From CAYWYR01 sp964462685 (lineage in GTDB: Bacteria > Bacteroidota > Ignavibacteria > Kapaibacteriales > UBA2268): a stretch of 64,000 nt of DNA. The notes under the pieces were generated by a model. It searched no databases, was not told the DNA's origin, and saw nothing but the letters and a program-made list of their open reading frames with translations. The stretch's first letter is position 1, and the number at the start of each line of letters is the position of its first letter. The position numbers were made by a program, and so were the translations under genes. The stretch lies in contig CAYWYR010000001.1 of the NCBI GenBank assembly GCA_964462685.1, positions 62,001-126,000 of the forward strand, given 5' to 3'. Positions 27,766 through 37,494 of this stretch are shown in pieces.

Positions 27766-28683
27766 ATGGCCGGTAAGAAAAAAATAGTCATCAGTGGTGG
27801 TACTGGTTTTATAGGTACTAACCTTACCACAGCTCTACAGAGTCAAGGGTATTCTGTATCTATACTTACACGAAACCCTGATAAGTACAGAGATACAGGA
27901 ATCGCAGATAGCTATGAAATGCATTCAACTGATTCTGACTCACTCAAAAATATATTTGAGGGGGCTTACGGTGTGATCAATCTCACCGGAGCTGGGGTTG
28001 TTGATAAAAGGTGGTCTGATGAACGTAAGAAAGTTCTTTGGGATAGCCGTATCGAAACAACCGATGCAATTGCACAAGCAATAAGTAAATGCGATCACCC
28101 CCCCAAAAAGCTACTATCTGCATCTGGAGTAGGATATTATGGACCTACTGGGGATGCCCAAGTTGATGAGGACTATATCGCAGGTGATGACTTCCTTGCT
28201 AAGCTCTGTATCGCCTGGGAAGATTCAGCGAATGCAGCAATATCAGGTAGTACATCGGTTAATTTGATGCGTACGGGGCTAGTATTAGATAAAGACGAAG
28301 GAGCGCTTGCCAAAATCGCAATTCCGTTTAAATTCAGGACTGGCGGCCACTTAGGTGATGGTAATCAGTATTACCCCTGGATACATATAGATGATGCGGT
28401 GGGTTTATATCTGCATTACCTTGAGCTTGATAACAATAAGGCGGTTAACATCACCGCACCTAACCCAGAGCGCATGAAGGATTTCTGTAAAAAGCTGGCT
28501 GGCGTTTTAGGTGGGGCTTCTTGGGCACACGTACCTGCCTTTGTAATAAAATTGATATTGGGCGAAGCTGCAGTAACGGTACTTAAAGGCCAAAACGCTA
28601 TACCAAAGCAAGCCATTAATGATGGATACCAGTTCCAATACTCAGAGCTTAAAGAAGCTTTGCAAAACATCTACAACAAATAA
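27766..28683 (+). CDS. NAD-dependent epimerase of the TIGR01777/SulA-like family
   Basis: The N-terminal Rossmann motif is VISGGTGFIGTNL. Further on come YGVINLTGAGVVDKRWS, LLSASGVGYYGPTGD with an active-site Tyr, and the C-terminal DUF1731 region (NAIPKQAINDGYQFQYSEL). The start is ATG 27766; a longer frame from 27703 would overlap pdxH. The substrate of this widespread family is not known. Confidence 0.9.
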   Translation: MAGKKKIVISGGTGFIGTNLTTALQSQGYSVSILTRNPDKYRDTGIADSYEMHSTDSDSLKNIFEGAYGVINLTGAGVVDKRWSDERKKVLWDSRIETTDAIAQAISKCDHPPKKLLSASGVGYYGPTGDAQVDEDYIAGDDFLAKLCIAWEDSANAAISGSTSVNLMRTGLVLDKDEGALAKIAIPFKFRTGGHLGDGNQYYPWIHIDDAVGLYLHYLELDNNKAVNITAPNPERMKDFCKKLAGVLGGASWAHVPAFVIKLILGEAAVTVLKGQNAIPKQAINDGYQFQYSELKEALQNIYNK

Positions 28684-28700
28684 AATATAACCCGATATAG

Positions 28701-29045
28701 ATGGGATTCTTCAAAAAAAAATTACAAGGAATTATGAGTAGAGGTTTCGAAAATATCAGTGCTGATGACGCTAAGAAAATGATTGACGAAGGTAACGTTG
28801 AGATTATAGATGTCAGGTCAGAAGCTGAATATTCCGAAGGGAAGATTGAAGGGCATAGACTTATCAATTTAAACTCAGGGGATTTCGGTGAGAAAATTGA
28901 TCAGCTCGATAAAGATAAAAGCTATGTAGTTTACTGCAGGGCTGGCGGAAGATCTGCCGTTGCGGCAGGCATTATGGCTAATAAAGGTTTTGGGAAAGTA
29001 TATAATATGGAAGGCGGTATCCAAAAGTGGAACAAGCTCGGCTAA
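28701..29045 (+). CDS. Single-domain rhodanese-like protein
   Basis: This 114-residue rhodanese domain has the active-site loop YCRAGGRS (persulfide-forming Cys near residue 76) and the EIIDVRSEAEYSEGKIEG motif. It is probably a cytoplasmic sulfurtransferase. A second in-frame ATG at 28734 (MSRGFENIS) is possible. It is closed by a strong terminator shared with the convergent trhO gene. Confidence 0.9.
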   Translation: MGFFKKKLQGIMSRGFENISADDAKKMIDEGNVEIIDVRSEAEYSEGKIEGHRLINLNSGDFGEKIDQLDKDKSYVVYCRAGGRSAVAAGIMANKGFGKVYNMEGGIQKWNKLG

Positions 29046-29070
29046 AATCCTAATAATAAATATTTCTATT

Positions 29071-29100
29071 AATAATACCTGCTATAAAGCAGGTATTATT
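29071..29100. terminator. Bidirectional terminator
   Basis: A perfect 13-bp stem with left arm 29071-29083 and right arm 29088-29100, four-base loop, GC core ACCTGCT/AGCAGGT and AT-rich flanks. It separates two convergent genes. Confidence 0.85.
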
Positions 29101-29113
29101 GTATTATAGCTTA

Positions 29114-30223
29114 TTAGTCCGGGAAATATTCTTCGACATAAATTTCAACTTCCTTCTCCATATCAGGCGGAGTAGTGTGGTTGAACTCTACATTTCTCAT
29201 TTGTTTCCTGATATGCTCTTCAGCATCTGATCTCGCTTCATCAATTGTAATATTACCAAGCTTTACATCGATTCTTAACTCTTTGTAGTTTATGGGATCA
29301 AATTCTATATCTTTTATCTGAATCGTATCAATCCCTTTATCTACACACTGCTTACTGCAAAACCCCATGTGCTTTTTATATTCGCTTGGTAGTGCTATAA
29401 TCTGGGCGTTACACTTGCCGTATCTACAATTGTAATAATCCTCCGCCGGCACTCCTGTATAATGGCACTTGGAGATAACTGTCTTTTTTTCAGGGGAGAC
29501 TACTTCCGTAGAAATTCTCCCATCAAAAGTATAAAGATTTCCCAGCCAATTCCCATCGTCGAATCTATTCACGTAGTTTACTACGCCCCCTTCTAATTGG
29601 AGCGGCTTATCTATTCCGGCATCTACCAGTAGTTTACTTGCTTTCTCGCACCTAATACCACCTGTGCAATACATTACGATCTCTTTACCTTCAAGATGCT
29701 TTTTATATTTATCTAAAAATTCCGCCGTATCTCTAAAGTTGATAGTAGCAGCGGGCAATGCACCTCTAAAATGACCGAGTTTGTATTCGTAATTATTTCT
29801 CAGATCAAGAATAGCTATAGAGTCCGGATCCTTATCAATCTTTTCCTTGAACTCATCAGGTGAGATTTTATATCTGTGTTCTTCGATTTCTTTTTGGGTG
29901 TACTTTACCCCCAAGGCGACGATTTCTTCTCTATACCGTACGATCATCTTAGGGAAAGAATGCCCTTCTACTGTTTGTGCTTTATCTTCGATATATGGAA
30001 TATCCTGAAAATACTTTATCGAATCTAAGTACAACCTTAAAGCTTTATACTGGCCTGTATTTACACTCAGCGTAGCGTTAATACCTTCTTCCCCGATAAA
30101 TACCCTTCCTTTCATTCCTGTGTCACGGCAAAAGTGATACATATCAGCAACTATATCTTTTGGGTTTGCTATATCTACGAACTTATAGAAAGATAATAGC
30201 TGATATTCAGTTTCTTGTTTCAT
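29114..30223 (-). CDS. trhO: tRNA uridine(34) hydroxylase (YceA family)
   Basis: This 369-residue protein has an N-terminal acylphosphatase-like domain (GRVFIGEEGINATLS), a central rhodanese domain with the catalytic Cys in MYCTGGIRCEKAS, and a C-terminal Cys-rich segment (CHYTGVPAEDYYNCRYGKC ... CSKQC). The family makes 5-hydroxyuridine at position 34 of certain tRNAs using oxygen. It is monocistronic, between two terminator-like hairpins. Confidence 0.93.
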   Translation of the reverse strand: MKQETEYQLLSFYKFVDIANPKDIVADMYHFCRDTGMKGRVFIGEEGINATLSVNTGQYKALRLYLDSIKYFQDIPYIEDKAQTVEGHSFPKMIVRYREEIVALGVKYTQKEIEEHRYKISPDEFKEKIDKDPDSIAILDLRNNYEYKLGHFRGALPAATINFRDTAEFLDKYKKHLEGKEIVMYCTGGIRCEKASKLLVDAGIDKPLQLEGGVVNYVNRFDDGNWLGNLYTFDGRISTEVVSPEKKTVISKCHYTGVPAEDYYNCRYGKCNAQIIALPSEYKKHMGFCSKQCVDKGIDTIQIKDIEFDPINYKELRIDVKLGNITIDEARSDAEEHIRKQMRNVEFNHTTPPDMEKEVEIYVEEYFPD

Positions 30224-30250
30224 ATTCTTTTTGACATTCTGAATAATAAT

Positions 30251-30284
30251 ATGGCTGTAAAAATATAATTATTCTTACAGCCAT
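30251..30284 (-). terminator. Hairpin downstream of lysA
   Basis: ATGGCTGTAA (30251-30260) and TTACAGCCAT (30275-30284) form ten perfect pairs. There is no clean U tract on the minus strand, so it may be a weak terminator or 3'-end stabiliser. Confidence 0.5.
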
Positions 30285-30321
30285 AGATAATAAGCTTGCT
30301 GTTATGTAACTATGTGTTGTT

Positions 30322-31563
30322 TCAGGCTGTTACCAGAATATCCTCAGGGTACAGATTCATTACATCTTCAAACGTTTCCCGCCGTTTAATCAGTCTATGA
30401 TGTCCGTTATCTATAAGTACTTCCGCCGGGCGCAACCTATTATTATATTGGCTCGCCATTACATAACCATAAGCACCGCATTCCCTGAAAACAACCAGAT
30501 CGCCTTCTTCTACATCTGGGAAAGGCATATTCTTAAAGAAAATATCTGAATTCTCGCATATCTGCCCGCACAGATTTACTGTTTGTGTGTTTTGGTCTTT
30601 TCCGTAAACTGAAGTTCTATGATAGGCACCGTAAAGTGATGGCCTAACCAGCGTTCCCATACCAGCATCCAGGCCTACAAAGGTTTTGTAACCCCGTTTT
30701 ATGCCAGTGACCTTTCCTATCAGATACCCTGCATTTGCAGCAAGGTAGCGGCCTGGTTCTAGCACGAGCTGAGGCCTTCCGAAGCCGTATTTATCGCATT
30801 TTTCGGTAAATACTTCTGCTATGAGTTTCGCCATCAGATCAACATTTAACTCAGGCTCGTGATCATAGTAGGGAACACCCTGGCCACCGCCGATATCGAA
30901 ATATTCTGGTGTTATCCCGAGTGGATGAAATATATCTCGGGCAATCATAAGTAGCTTATCAACAACTTCAGCAAAATAGTATGGCTCCAGATTATTAGAA
31001 CCCGTCATCATGTGGATACCGAACCTCTTGATACCGGCATCCATTGCTCTTTTGTAGGCTTCTCCAGCCTTCTCATAAGGGATCCCGAATTTTGCGTCGC
31101 TACCGGCTGTTGTTATACCTTCAAACCCGCCACGCCCTATTCCTGGATTGATACGGTATGATACTCTTTCGGGCAATCCTATCTCCAAAGCTCTATCCAG
31201 AGAGCTCATATCATCAAGATTGAGCATAGCATTATCTCCGATTGGCCCTCGGAAATCACTCGGATGCTCGTAATTGCCAGTATATAATATATCTTTTGGA
31301 TCGAAACCAGCGATTTTAGCCAACTCATACTCTAATGGAGATGAGGTATCAGCCGAGCAGCCTAACTCTTTGAAGATTCTCAGTACATGAACATTACTGT
31401 TGGCTTTAACAGAAAAGTGAATCTCATTGTTCTCGTAATATTTATCAAAAGCATTCTTCAGCTTTTGGTAATTATTACGAAAACCTTCGGCATCATAAAC
31501 ATACACCGGAGTCCCATACTCATCAGCTAATTCTTTTACGTCGATATCTGCTATTTTATTCAA
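30322..31563 (-). CDS. lysA: Diaminopimelate decarboxylase
   Basis: This PLP enzyme, fold III, makes lysine from meso-diaminopimelate. The PLP lysine is in HFSVKANSN near residue 53. The Gly-rich loop FDIGGGQGVPYY and the C-terminal FRECGAYGYVMASQYN (active-site Cys and Tyr) are present. At 413 residues it is full length. The start is TTG 31563 with AAGGCG upstream. It is 30 bases downstream of lysC and probably cotranscribed with it. Confidence 0.95.
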   Translation of the reverse strand: MNKIADIDVKELADEYGTPVYVYDAEGFRNNYQKLKNAFDKYYENNEIHFSVKANSNVHVLRIFKELGCSADTSSPLEYELAKIAGFDPKDILYTGNYEHPSDFRGPIGDNAMLNLDDMSSLDRALEIGLPERVSYRINPGIGRGGFEGITTAGSDAKFGIPYEKAGEAYKRAMDAGIKRFGIHMMTGSNNLEPYYFAEVVDKLLMIARDIFHPLGITPEYFDIGGGQGVPYYDHEPELNVDLMAKLIAEVFTEKCDKYGFGRPQLVLEPGRYLAANAGYLIGKVTGIKRGYKTFVGLDAGMGTLVRPSLYGAYHRTSVYGKDQNTQTVNLCGQICENSDIFFKNMPFPDVEEGDLVVFRECGAYGYVMASQYNNRLRPAEVLIDNGHHRLIKRRETFEDVMNLYPEDILVTA

Positions 31564-31593
31564 TTCGCCTTCTTTCGGATAATCTATAAATTA

Positions 31594-32925
31594 TCAGTTT
31601 TGTTTTTCGATAAGTTCTCTGTGCAAGAGCTTTACAGCTTCGTCCCGTGATGAATCATCCACTACCAATGAGAGGTTTATCTCGCTGGCGCCGAACGATA
31701 CCATTTTTACGTTTATGCCGTGCAGGGCGGAAAATGCTTTAGCCGCAATACCAGCGGTCAATCCCAGCCCTTCACCTATAATCGATATACTAGAGTTTTC
31801 TCTGTCTATACTTACGTTTGAAAACTTGGAAAGCTCCTCTTCGATATGCGAGAGAAACTCTGTGTCATCAATCGTCAAGGATACTGATACTTCAGTTGTG
31901 GTAACTAAGTCCACAGGGGTTCTGTATTTATCAAAAACCTCGAAAACCTTTTTCATGAAACCGTATGCTCCAAGCATTCTGTTGGATACCAGGTTTACAA
32001 TGGTTACCCCGCCTCTACTTGATACCGCCTTCACTTTTGCTTCCGTATCGCTTTTGGTAGCCGTTATAAGCGTACCTTTGGCCTCGGGCTTGTTGGTGTT
32101 TTTTATTATAACAGGGATATTTCTGTTAATGACGGGCAGTATCGTTTTTGGATGTAACACTTTTGCACCAAAATATGCAAGTTCCGATGCCTCTTTATAC
32201 GTTAGGGTGGAGATATTTATAGGATTGTCAATCCTCTTCGGATCGGCTGATAACATTCCCGAAACGTCCGTCCATATCTCTAGTTGGTTGGCGGAAATAC
32301 CTGCAGATAATACCGCAGCGGTAAAATCGCTACCGCCCCTTCCCAATATCGAAGGTCTACTATAAGAGTCTGTGGATACAAAACCTGGCATTACGTAAGT
32401 ATGATTTCCTTTACTCTCAAGTTTGGCTTTTAATTTCTCAAGCTGCTTGTAGGTATAGCTTTCTTCGAGCTCGTAATCCTTAGAACCACCTTTCGTATAA
32501 ATATACTCTGAACTATCTATCCATTCCGAGTCGGCAATTACTTTGTTATTGATATAATCAAATATCACAGTGGAGCTTATTCTCTCGCCTAGCCCGTATA
32601 GCTGCTCAGCTATCAAAGTACTATCATCTAGTACAGAGAAGATCTTTTCAATTTTTTCTTTGGTATTGTTAAGCCCCAGGCTATCGCATATATCAAAGGA
32701 TTGTTCCTTTATTGATTTTATCAGACTGTCAAATGTATCTGTATCTCGTTCAAGTCGGCTGGCCCATGCTTTGTATAACTTGTTGGTTATTCCAGCGAAT
32801 GCCGATACCACAACAAGTTTGATTTCAGCGGGATGATTATCTATGATTTCGACTACACGCTTTATGCTATCGGCATCTCCTACAGATGTGCCGCCGAACT
32901 TTAGAACTACTTTTTGCTTTGACAT
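31594..32925 (-). CDS. lysC: Aspartate kinase, monofunctional
   Basis: This is the first step of the aspartate-family pathway. The N-terminal KFGGTSVGD and the substrate motif GRGGSDFTA are present. From about residue 300, tandem ACT domains (VNLVSNRMLGAYGFMKKVFEVF; ISIIGEGLGLTAGIAAKAF) give end-product feedback control. No fused homoserine dehydrogenase is present. A possible -7 element (TAATTTTG on the minus strand, 32957-32964) is 32 bases upstream. The short leader leaves no room for a lysine riboswitch. Confidence 0.95.
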   Translation of the reverse strand: MSKQKVVLKFGGTSVGDADSIKRVVEIIDNHPAEIKLVVVSAFAGITNKLYKAWASRLERDTDTFDSLIKSIKEQSFDICDSLGLNNTKEKIEKIFSVLDDSTLIAEQLYGLGERISSTVIFDYINNKVIADSEWIDSSEYIYTKGGSKDYELEESYTYKQLEKLKAKLESKGNHTYVMPGFVSTDSYSRPSILGRGGSDFTAAVLSAGISANQLEIWTDVSGMLSADPKRIDNPINISTLTYKEASELAYFGAKVLHPKTILPVINRNIPVIIKNTNKPEAKGTLITATKSDTEAKVKAVSSRGGVTIVNLVSNRMLGAYGFMKKVFEVFDKYRTPVDLVTTTEVSVSLTIDDTEFLSHIEEELSKFSNVSIDRENSSISIIGEGLGLTAGIAAKAFSALHGINVKMVSFGASEINLSLVVDDSSRDEAVKLLHRELIEKQN

Positions 32926-33016
32926 TTATACCGAATTATGATCATTTATTGGAATGCAAAATTATACATTATAATTCATAAACTGATCATCATCGAATGC
33001 GGTAGGTAGATTTGGC

Positions 33017-35791
33017 TTAACCTTTACCGAGCAATACAAAAGGAGCCCAGTAATATGGGGCCGGAAATTCCTCCTTTATTTGCTGTTGAGCCGCGCGAAA
33101 AGCTGTAGGTACATCCTTACCTGAAAGCCATTCAGTATAGAAAGCGTTCATCAGCATCTGAGTTGTCTCATCATTTACCGTCCATAGGGACATTATGATA
33201 TTCTCTGCCCCAGCAATCTGAAACGCTCTCTGCAGGCCGAAAACCCCTTCGCCGTTCATTATCTTACCAAGTCCGGTTTCACATGCCGAGAGTACTACCA
33301 GTTCTGTATCTTTTAAGTCTAGATTGACAGCTTCGTAAGCGGTCAGGATTCCGTTTTCGTCATCATAGTAACTGGAACCGTTGAAGTTTAGGTAATCGCT
33401 TGCACCTGCCAACAGCAGCCCCGAACGCAGCAAAGGATTCTGGTAGGCTTGGTCTAACTCGATCCCAAATGACTTGCCGCCCTCCAGCTCCTCTATATCA
33501 TCCAGAAAATATCCGTGTGTGGCGATATGAAGAAGACCTGGATTGCTCACGTTCTTGAAGGTTCTTTCCGTTGCTGAACTGCCCATGCTCAGATTCGTTG
33601 TCCAGCCGTTACCTGATAGCTTTTCACTTATCAGATCAACCTCTTTTTGGGTGCCGGGTAGGGGGGAGATAATTATTTGATTATCGGCCAACAGTAAATC
33701 ATCTAAGCTTTCTCTAGAATCGATCGCGACACCATCCCCTGATTTTTTGTATTCGGGATTGCCTACGAGCACTGCCTGTTTGGGCAATGTAGGTCTTTGT
33801 TCGCTATCGGTCAACTGTTTTGTATTACCTATTATTCTTATCGAGTAATCATCAATAACATAAGAGCCATCTGGTTTTCGCAGAGAGTTTATAGAGATAT
33901 TATTATAAACGCCATCCAATGATAAATAAACCGTGTTGATATTCGCAGGTATCTTATCAGCGATTTCCTCCCAAAAAACCTTATATGATTTTCTATCTGG
34001 GAACTTTGATTTTACCATATTCTTATAGGTCTGATAATGGAAACCATCCATTCTGTGCCCGTCATCAAAAAGAACGAATTTAGGATTGGTGACTGTTGAA
34101 TTATCTATAATCATAGCTGCATAGAAAGTACTGTCGCTCCAGCCGCGGCTGAAATACTTGAATCTAACTATTTCGATAGCTGCTTCATCCGGCTTGAGAA
34201 TTGATTTGATATCAGTCCATTTTACTTTTGTAGCAGTGTTCTCCCCAATGGCCTTGGAAAGTTCTTTTTCAAGTTTATCAGCCTGTGTTTTGATACTGGC
34301 CATATCTAAACCTTTTGCCTGGGCCTCTTGTAGAGTGAGCCCCGATAAGAACGCTTCCTGTTTTTTAAGCTCCTTCCATATTTGCGATTTAGCAATAAGC
34401 GAATTATCTCCAGTTGCTATAATTTTATCGGATAAACCTTTGGCATATTCCAGTACCAGACCTTTGGTAGCCAGATGAAAATCATACATATCGGAAACCA
34501 GATCAGGATATGCGGCATGATTCACTGCCACAAAGTTATTATACATTTCAAACCGCTCTTTCAATGTCGAGTAAAAGCGTAGCTTCTCGTTCTCGGTATA
34601 GTGAGGGAAATATTCCTGAATTTGATCGGTATAGATCTCAAAGCTTTGCTTGTATAACTGAGCAGCTTGATCAATATCTCCAGTCTCTTTTATTATACCC
34701 GCAAAGCCTTGCAGTGCTTTAGCATATTCAATATGGTTTTCGCCATATAACATCTGAGTTATCACAAGGGAATTGTTGAGATAGTTATATGCATCCTCAA
34801 TATTTCCGCTTTTCCAATGTGCTATCCCCAATAGATTCATAGTTTTCTGATAAAGGGGGTGGGCGTTGCCGAGATTTGTCTCAATAGCAGGTGCTAATTG
34901 GTTTAGAACTTTGATACCGCCAGAATTATCTTCTGCTTTGATCTTAGCCTGTGCGATATCGTACATCGCCTTGGCTGTACCAGTATTAAATGATGCTCCA
35001 CTGGATAATGCGGACTCGGCTTCGGCCATTAATTTCTCGGCTTTGCCTTTCTCTCCTGCATCCATATAAAGAAGCGATAGCTGAACGGCTGCCGATACAG
35101 CTTCCGGGGAGTTTTTACCAGAGGCTGTGAGTATTCTGTGAGAGCTTTCCAGTAGCTCCAGTGCTTCTTCATCCTTACCGACCGCTTTTTTAAGTAGTGC
35201 AGAATTATATTGTGTTATGCCATAGCTGAATGTGTTGCTGCCCAGAGCATCGGATTTAATCTCAAGAGAAGTATCGTATAAGCCTTCTGCCTCTGGATAG
35301 CGGCCGATAGAGTAATAGTATTGGGCGAGATTGTTAAGGTATTTTGCGTAAGATGAGTCTCTGGTGTTACCAGCTTTCTTCTTGGCATCAATAGCTTCTA
35401 AAAGCAGAGGTTCTATCTTATCTAATTTCCCCGTGGCTTGGTAAACTACACTGATATTGTTTAATGCTTGTGCGTAAGACTGATGCGATACGCCTTCGCT
35501 ATTGAGTATTGCGTTTTTTTGCTTTTCATAGCTGTTGATCGCATTATCGTAATCACCTTTCAGGTAATAGATCTTTCCCAGAAGATTATACCCGCCGGAG
35601 TGGTATTTTGATGATTCACCGAACTGCTGAGTCACCTCATCCAGATGCTGTTTGGTCTTGGAAATCGCTTCTTCGTATTGCTTTTGCTTGAGAAGTGACT
35701 GTGCTTCTTTAAACGACTTAATCCATTCTTGGGCTACTGCGGTTGAAAAGCTTAAGAAAAGTATAAAAATACAAGTTGATATATATTTCAT
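33017..35791 (-). CDS. Secreted TPR-CHAT domain protein (caspase-like peptidase fold)
   Basis: This 924-residue protein has an N-terminal signal peptide (YISTCIFILFLSFSTAVAQ). Ten or more tetratricopeptide repeats follow to about residue 480 (GYNLLGKIYYLKGDYDNAINSY is typical). The C-terminal CHAT domain has an intact caspase-like dyad: H759 in HIATHGYF and C837 in LSACETGLG, and ends with the usual YWAPFVLLG. CHAT proteins are often cytoplasmic. The signal peptide here implies periplasmic or outside action. No Cas or toxin-antitoxin gene is adjacent. The target is unknown. Confidence 0.9.
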   Translation of the reverse strand: MKYISTCIFILFLSFSTAVAQEWIKSFKEAQSLLKQKQYEEAISKTKQHLDEVTQQFGESSKYHSGGYNLLGKIYYLKGDYDNAINSYEKQKNAILNSEGVSHQSYAQALNNISVVYQATGKLDKIEPLLLEAIDAKKKAGNTRDSSYAKYLNNLAQYYYSIGRYPEAEGLYDTSLEIKSDALGSNTFSYGITQYNSALLKKAVGKDEEALELLESSHRILTASGKNSPEAVSAAVQLSLLYMDAGEKGKAEKLMAEAESALSSGASFNTGTAKAMYDIAQAKIKAEDNSGGIKVLNQLAPAIETNLGNAHPLYQKTMNLLGIAHWKSGNIEDAYNYLNNSLVITQMLYGENHIEYAKALQGFAGIIKETGDIDQAAQLYKQSFEIYTDQIQEYFPHYTENEKLRFYSTLKERFEMYNNFVAVNHAAYPDLVSDMYDFHLATKGLVLEYAKGLSDKIIATGDNSLIAKSQIWKELKKQEAFLSGLTLQEAQAKGLDMASIKTQADKLEKELSKAIGENTATKVKWTDIKSILKPDEAAIEIVRFKYFSRGWSDSTFYAAMIIDNSTVTNPKFVLFDDGHRMDGFHYQTYKNMVKSKFPDRKSYKVFWEEIADKIPANINTVYLSLDGVYNNISINSLRKPDGSYVIDDYSIRIIGNTKQLTDSEQRPTLPKQAVLVGNPEYKKSGDGVAIDSRESLDDLLLADNQIIISPLPGTQKEVDLISEKLSGNGWTTNLSMGSSATERTFKNVSNPGLLHIATHGYFLDDIEELEGGKSFGIELDQAYQNPLLRSGLLLAGASDYLNFNGSSYYDDENGILTAYEAVNLDLKDTELVVLSACETGLGKIMNGEGVFGLQRAFQIAGAENIIMSLWTVNDETTQMLMNAFYTEWLSGKDVPTAFRAAQQQIKEEFPAPYYWAPFVLLGKG

Positions 35792-35853
35792 CTAAACCGA
35801 TAAAGTTGTTATAGTATTGAGGTGTTCACCAGCTATCACTAAACTATAAAAAA

Positions 35854-35880
35854 AGGCCTTACGATAAACATAAGACCTTT
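35854..35880 (-). terminator. Terminator of the flhF-to-porV-like operon
   Basis: On the minus strand AAGGTCTTA, a nine-base loop, TAAGGCCTT (one G-U) and a U tract lie 30 bases after the stop of the last gene. Confidence 0.82.
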
Positions 35881-35909
35881 GTAATCAATTAAAAAAACGT
35901 ATTGATCTT

Positions 35910-36968
35910 TCAGAAAAGCATCTGGATTGAAATATTATGATTAATACCGGTTGTGTTGATATAATCATTGGAAATAGAATAATCAAACTGGAACTCATAG
36001 TCCATATCCATTATCTGTGGGCGAATCGATAGCCCGCCGGCCCAGATATTCATGGGGAGGAAAACGCCCTCGGTATCCTTGCTACCGTATAATGCTATAC
36101 CCCCGCGTAGTGCGAATAATTCATGAAGCACAGCTTCTGTTCCAAGTATAATATTAGGGTTATAGTCGAACTGGTTCACAACCCCCTCAAGTGAAACAAG
36201 TACGTATCTTGTCGCAGGGGTGTAAACTGTTTGCAGCTCTCCGCTTTTAGTTGATCTAGTAACATAAGAATCATCATTCAGCCCAAACTCCATAGCGGTA
36301 CCAAAACGTACTGTAAAAGGTAAATGCTCAAGATTATCAATATCAGAATTCCATATCATATAACCGCCGATATTCTGAACCGCGGCACCTACTGTAAAGT
36401 AATCTAATACATTGAATTTAGCGCCTAGGTCCAAAGCAAAACCCTGGGCAGCAGCCTGCCCACCGATAAGATCGTTTCTGATATATTTACCCGCTACACC
36501 GAAAGAAAAATCACTTAAAGCGTAAGACATACCAATCGTGATATTAGACTGCAGATCCCTTAGGGTGTTAGTCGGAGTGCCAAACTGATCGATACCCTGA
36601 AACTGATCGGAGCTAGCACCTGTTATTCCGATACCTATGCCCCAGTTTTCATCCAACTGCTCGGCATAAGCCAAGTTCGCGTTATTCCTGGCAAGCCCTA
36701 AATTAGAATATGAAGCCACTATTATAGGATCGCTCCCTATGTATGATAACCCAGCGGGATTATAGTAGAGAGTCATGGGATCGTTGGAAATAGCTGTAAA
36801 TGCCCCCGCCATACCAATCGGCCTAGCCCCTTGGGGGCGATAAACTGCCGCCGCTGAATATGAAGAGGATACAGACTGAGAGATCGATGGAGTAACCAGC
36901 CATAAAGATGCGATGCTCAGAATGAGTATATTAACCCATAAATTTGATTTTTGTAGATATTCGGCCAT
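35910..36968 (-). CDS. PorV/PorQ-type outer-membrane protein
   Basis: This 352-residue beta-barrel-like protein has a signal peptide. The motif GARPIGMAGAFTAISNDPMTLYYNPAGLSYI (here abbreviated GMAGAFTAISND...NPAGL) is characteristic of the PorV/UPF0164 group of FadL-like barrels. PorV acts in type IX secretion, shuttling or attaching cargo at the outer membrane. The assignment to PorV proper versus a related barrel is not certain. It is the last gene of the operon, three bases after the T9SS-type gene above it. Confidence 0.75.
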   Translation of the reverse strand: MAEYLQKSNLWVNILILSIASLWLVTPSISQSVSSSYSAAAVYRPQGARPIGMAGAFTAISNDPMTLYYNPAGLSYIGSDPIIVASYSNLGLARNNANLAYAEQLDENWGIGIGITGASSDQFQGIDQFGTPTNTLRDLQSNITIGMSYALSDFSFGVAGKYIRNDLIGGQAAAQGFALDLGAKFNVLDYFTVGAAVQNIGGYMIWNSDIDNLEHLPFTVRFGTAMEFGLNDDSYVTRSTKSGELQTVYTPATRYVLVSLEGVVNQFDYNPNIILGTEAVLHELFALRGGIALYGSKDTEGVFLPMNIWAGGLSIRPQIMDMDYEFQFDYSISNDYINTTGINHNISIQMLF

Positions 36969-36971
36969 GGT

Positions 36972-37469
36972 TTACCTCGATTTAACGAAGCGCACCACAT
37001 CTTTGAAGTCGGTTCCTTCAAGCGCTACGATATACATCGCTGGCGTGAAAAGGGAAATATTAATCCTATAAACATAGGTTCGCCCTTCAGAATTCTCGCT
37101 TTTTACTGTCCGAGATGAGAGACGCACTCTTTCGACTTCCTTCCCAAGCATGTTATATATTGCAAGGGAGGATATGGATTGCCCAGTTTTTACAAATATC
37201 TCAATTACATAAGTATCGTTATCTTCTAGATAATCCAGAACAAAACCACTTTTAGTAGGGGTTGTGTCCTGTTCGGTACTTGCAGAGGATACATTGACTG
37301 GATATGCAAACCTTGTGCCATCGGTGTTTTTAGGAGAAGAAAATAGAGTAAATGAAGAGAAAAACAGAAAAATACACGTTAAGTTCACTGCATTATAACC
37401 AAAAAAAAGAGAACAGTTGTTGCCGTTCCCCTTTTTAATAAACTTATGTGTTGTTCTGTTTTTTTTCAT
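36972..37469 (-). CDS. Small exported protein with T9SS-type C-terminal domain
   Basis: The N-terminus is basic (MKKNRTTHKFIKK), then a hydrophobic segment (LTCIFLFFSSFTLFSS) is followed by about 40 polar residues. Residues 85-165 look like a T9SS sorting domain (SSLAIYNMLGKEVERVRL ... LFTPAMYIVALEGTDFK). There is no recognisable passenger domain between signal and sorting domain. It is only 26 bases below the preceding gene and three above the PorV-like gene, so these are cotranscribed. Confidence 0.65.
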   Translation of the reverse strand: MKKNRTTHKFIKKGNGNNCSLFFGYNAVNLTCIFLFFSSFTLFSSPKNTDGTRFAYPVNVSSASTEQDTTPTKSGFVLDYLEDNDTYVIEIFVKTGQSISSLAIYNMLGKEVERVRLSSRTVKSENSEGRTYVYRINISLFTPAMYIVALEGTDFKDVVRFVKSR

Positions 37470-37494
37470 CTAAATAGGTATAGCTATGTGATGG

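Noticed and set aside
32926..33016. Lysine riboswitch upstream of lysC
   Set aside because: The gap to the upstream gene is about 90 bases, too short for the lysine aptamer, and no fitting helices are visible.
33017..35791. CRISPR-associated TPR-CHAT (Craspase) component
   Set aside because: The protein has a signal peptide, and there are no effector or CRISPR genes; the family similarity is only to general TPR-CHAT proteins.
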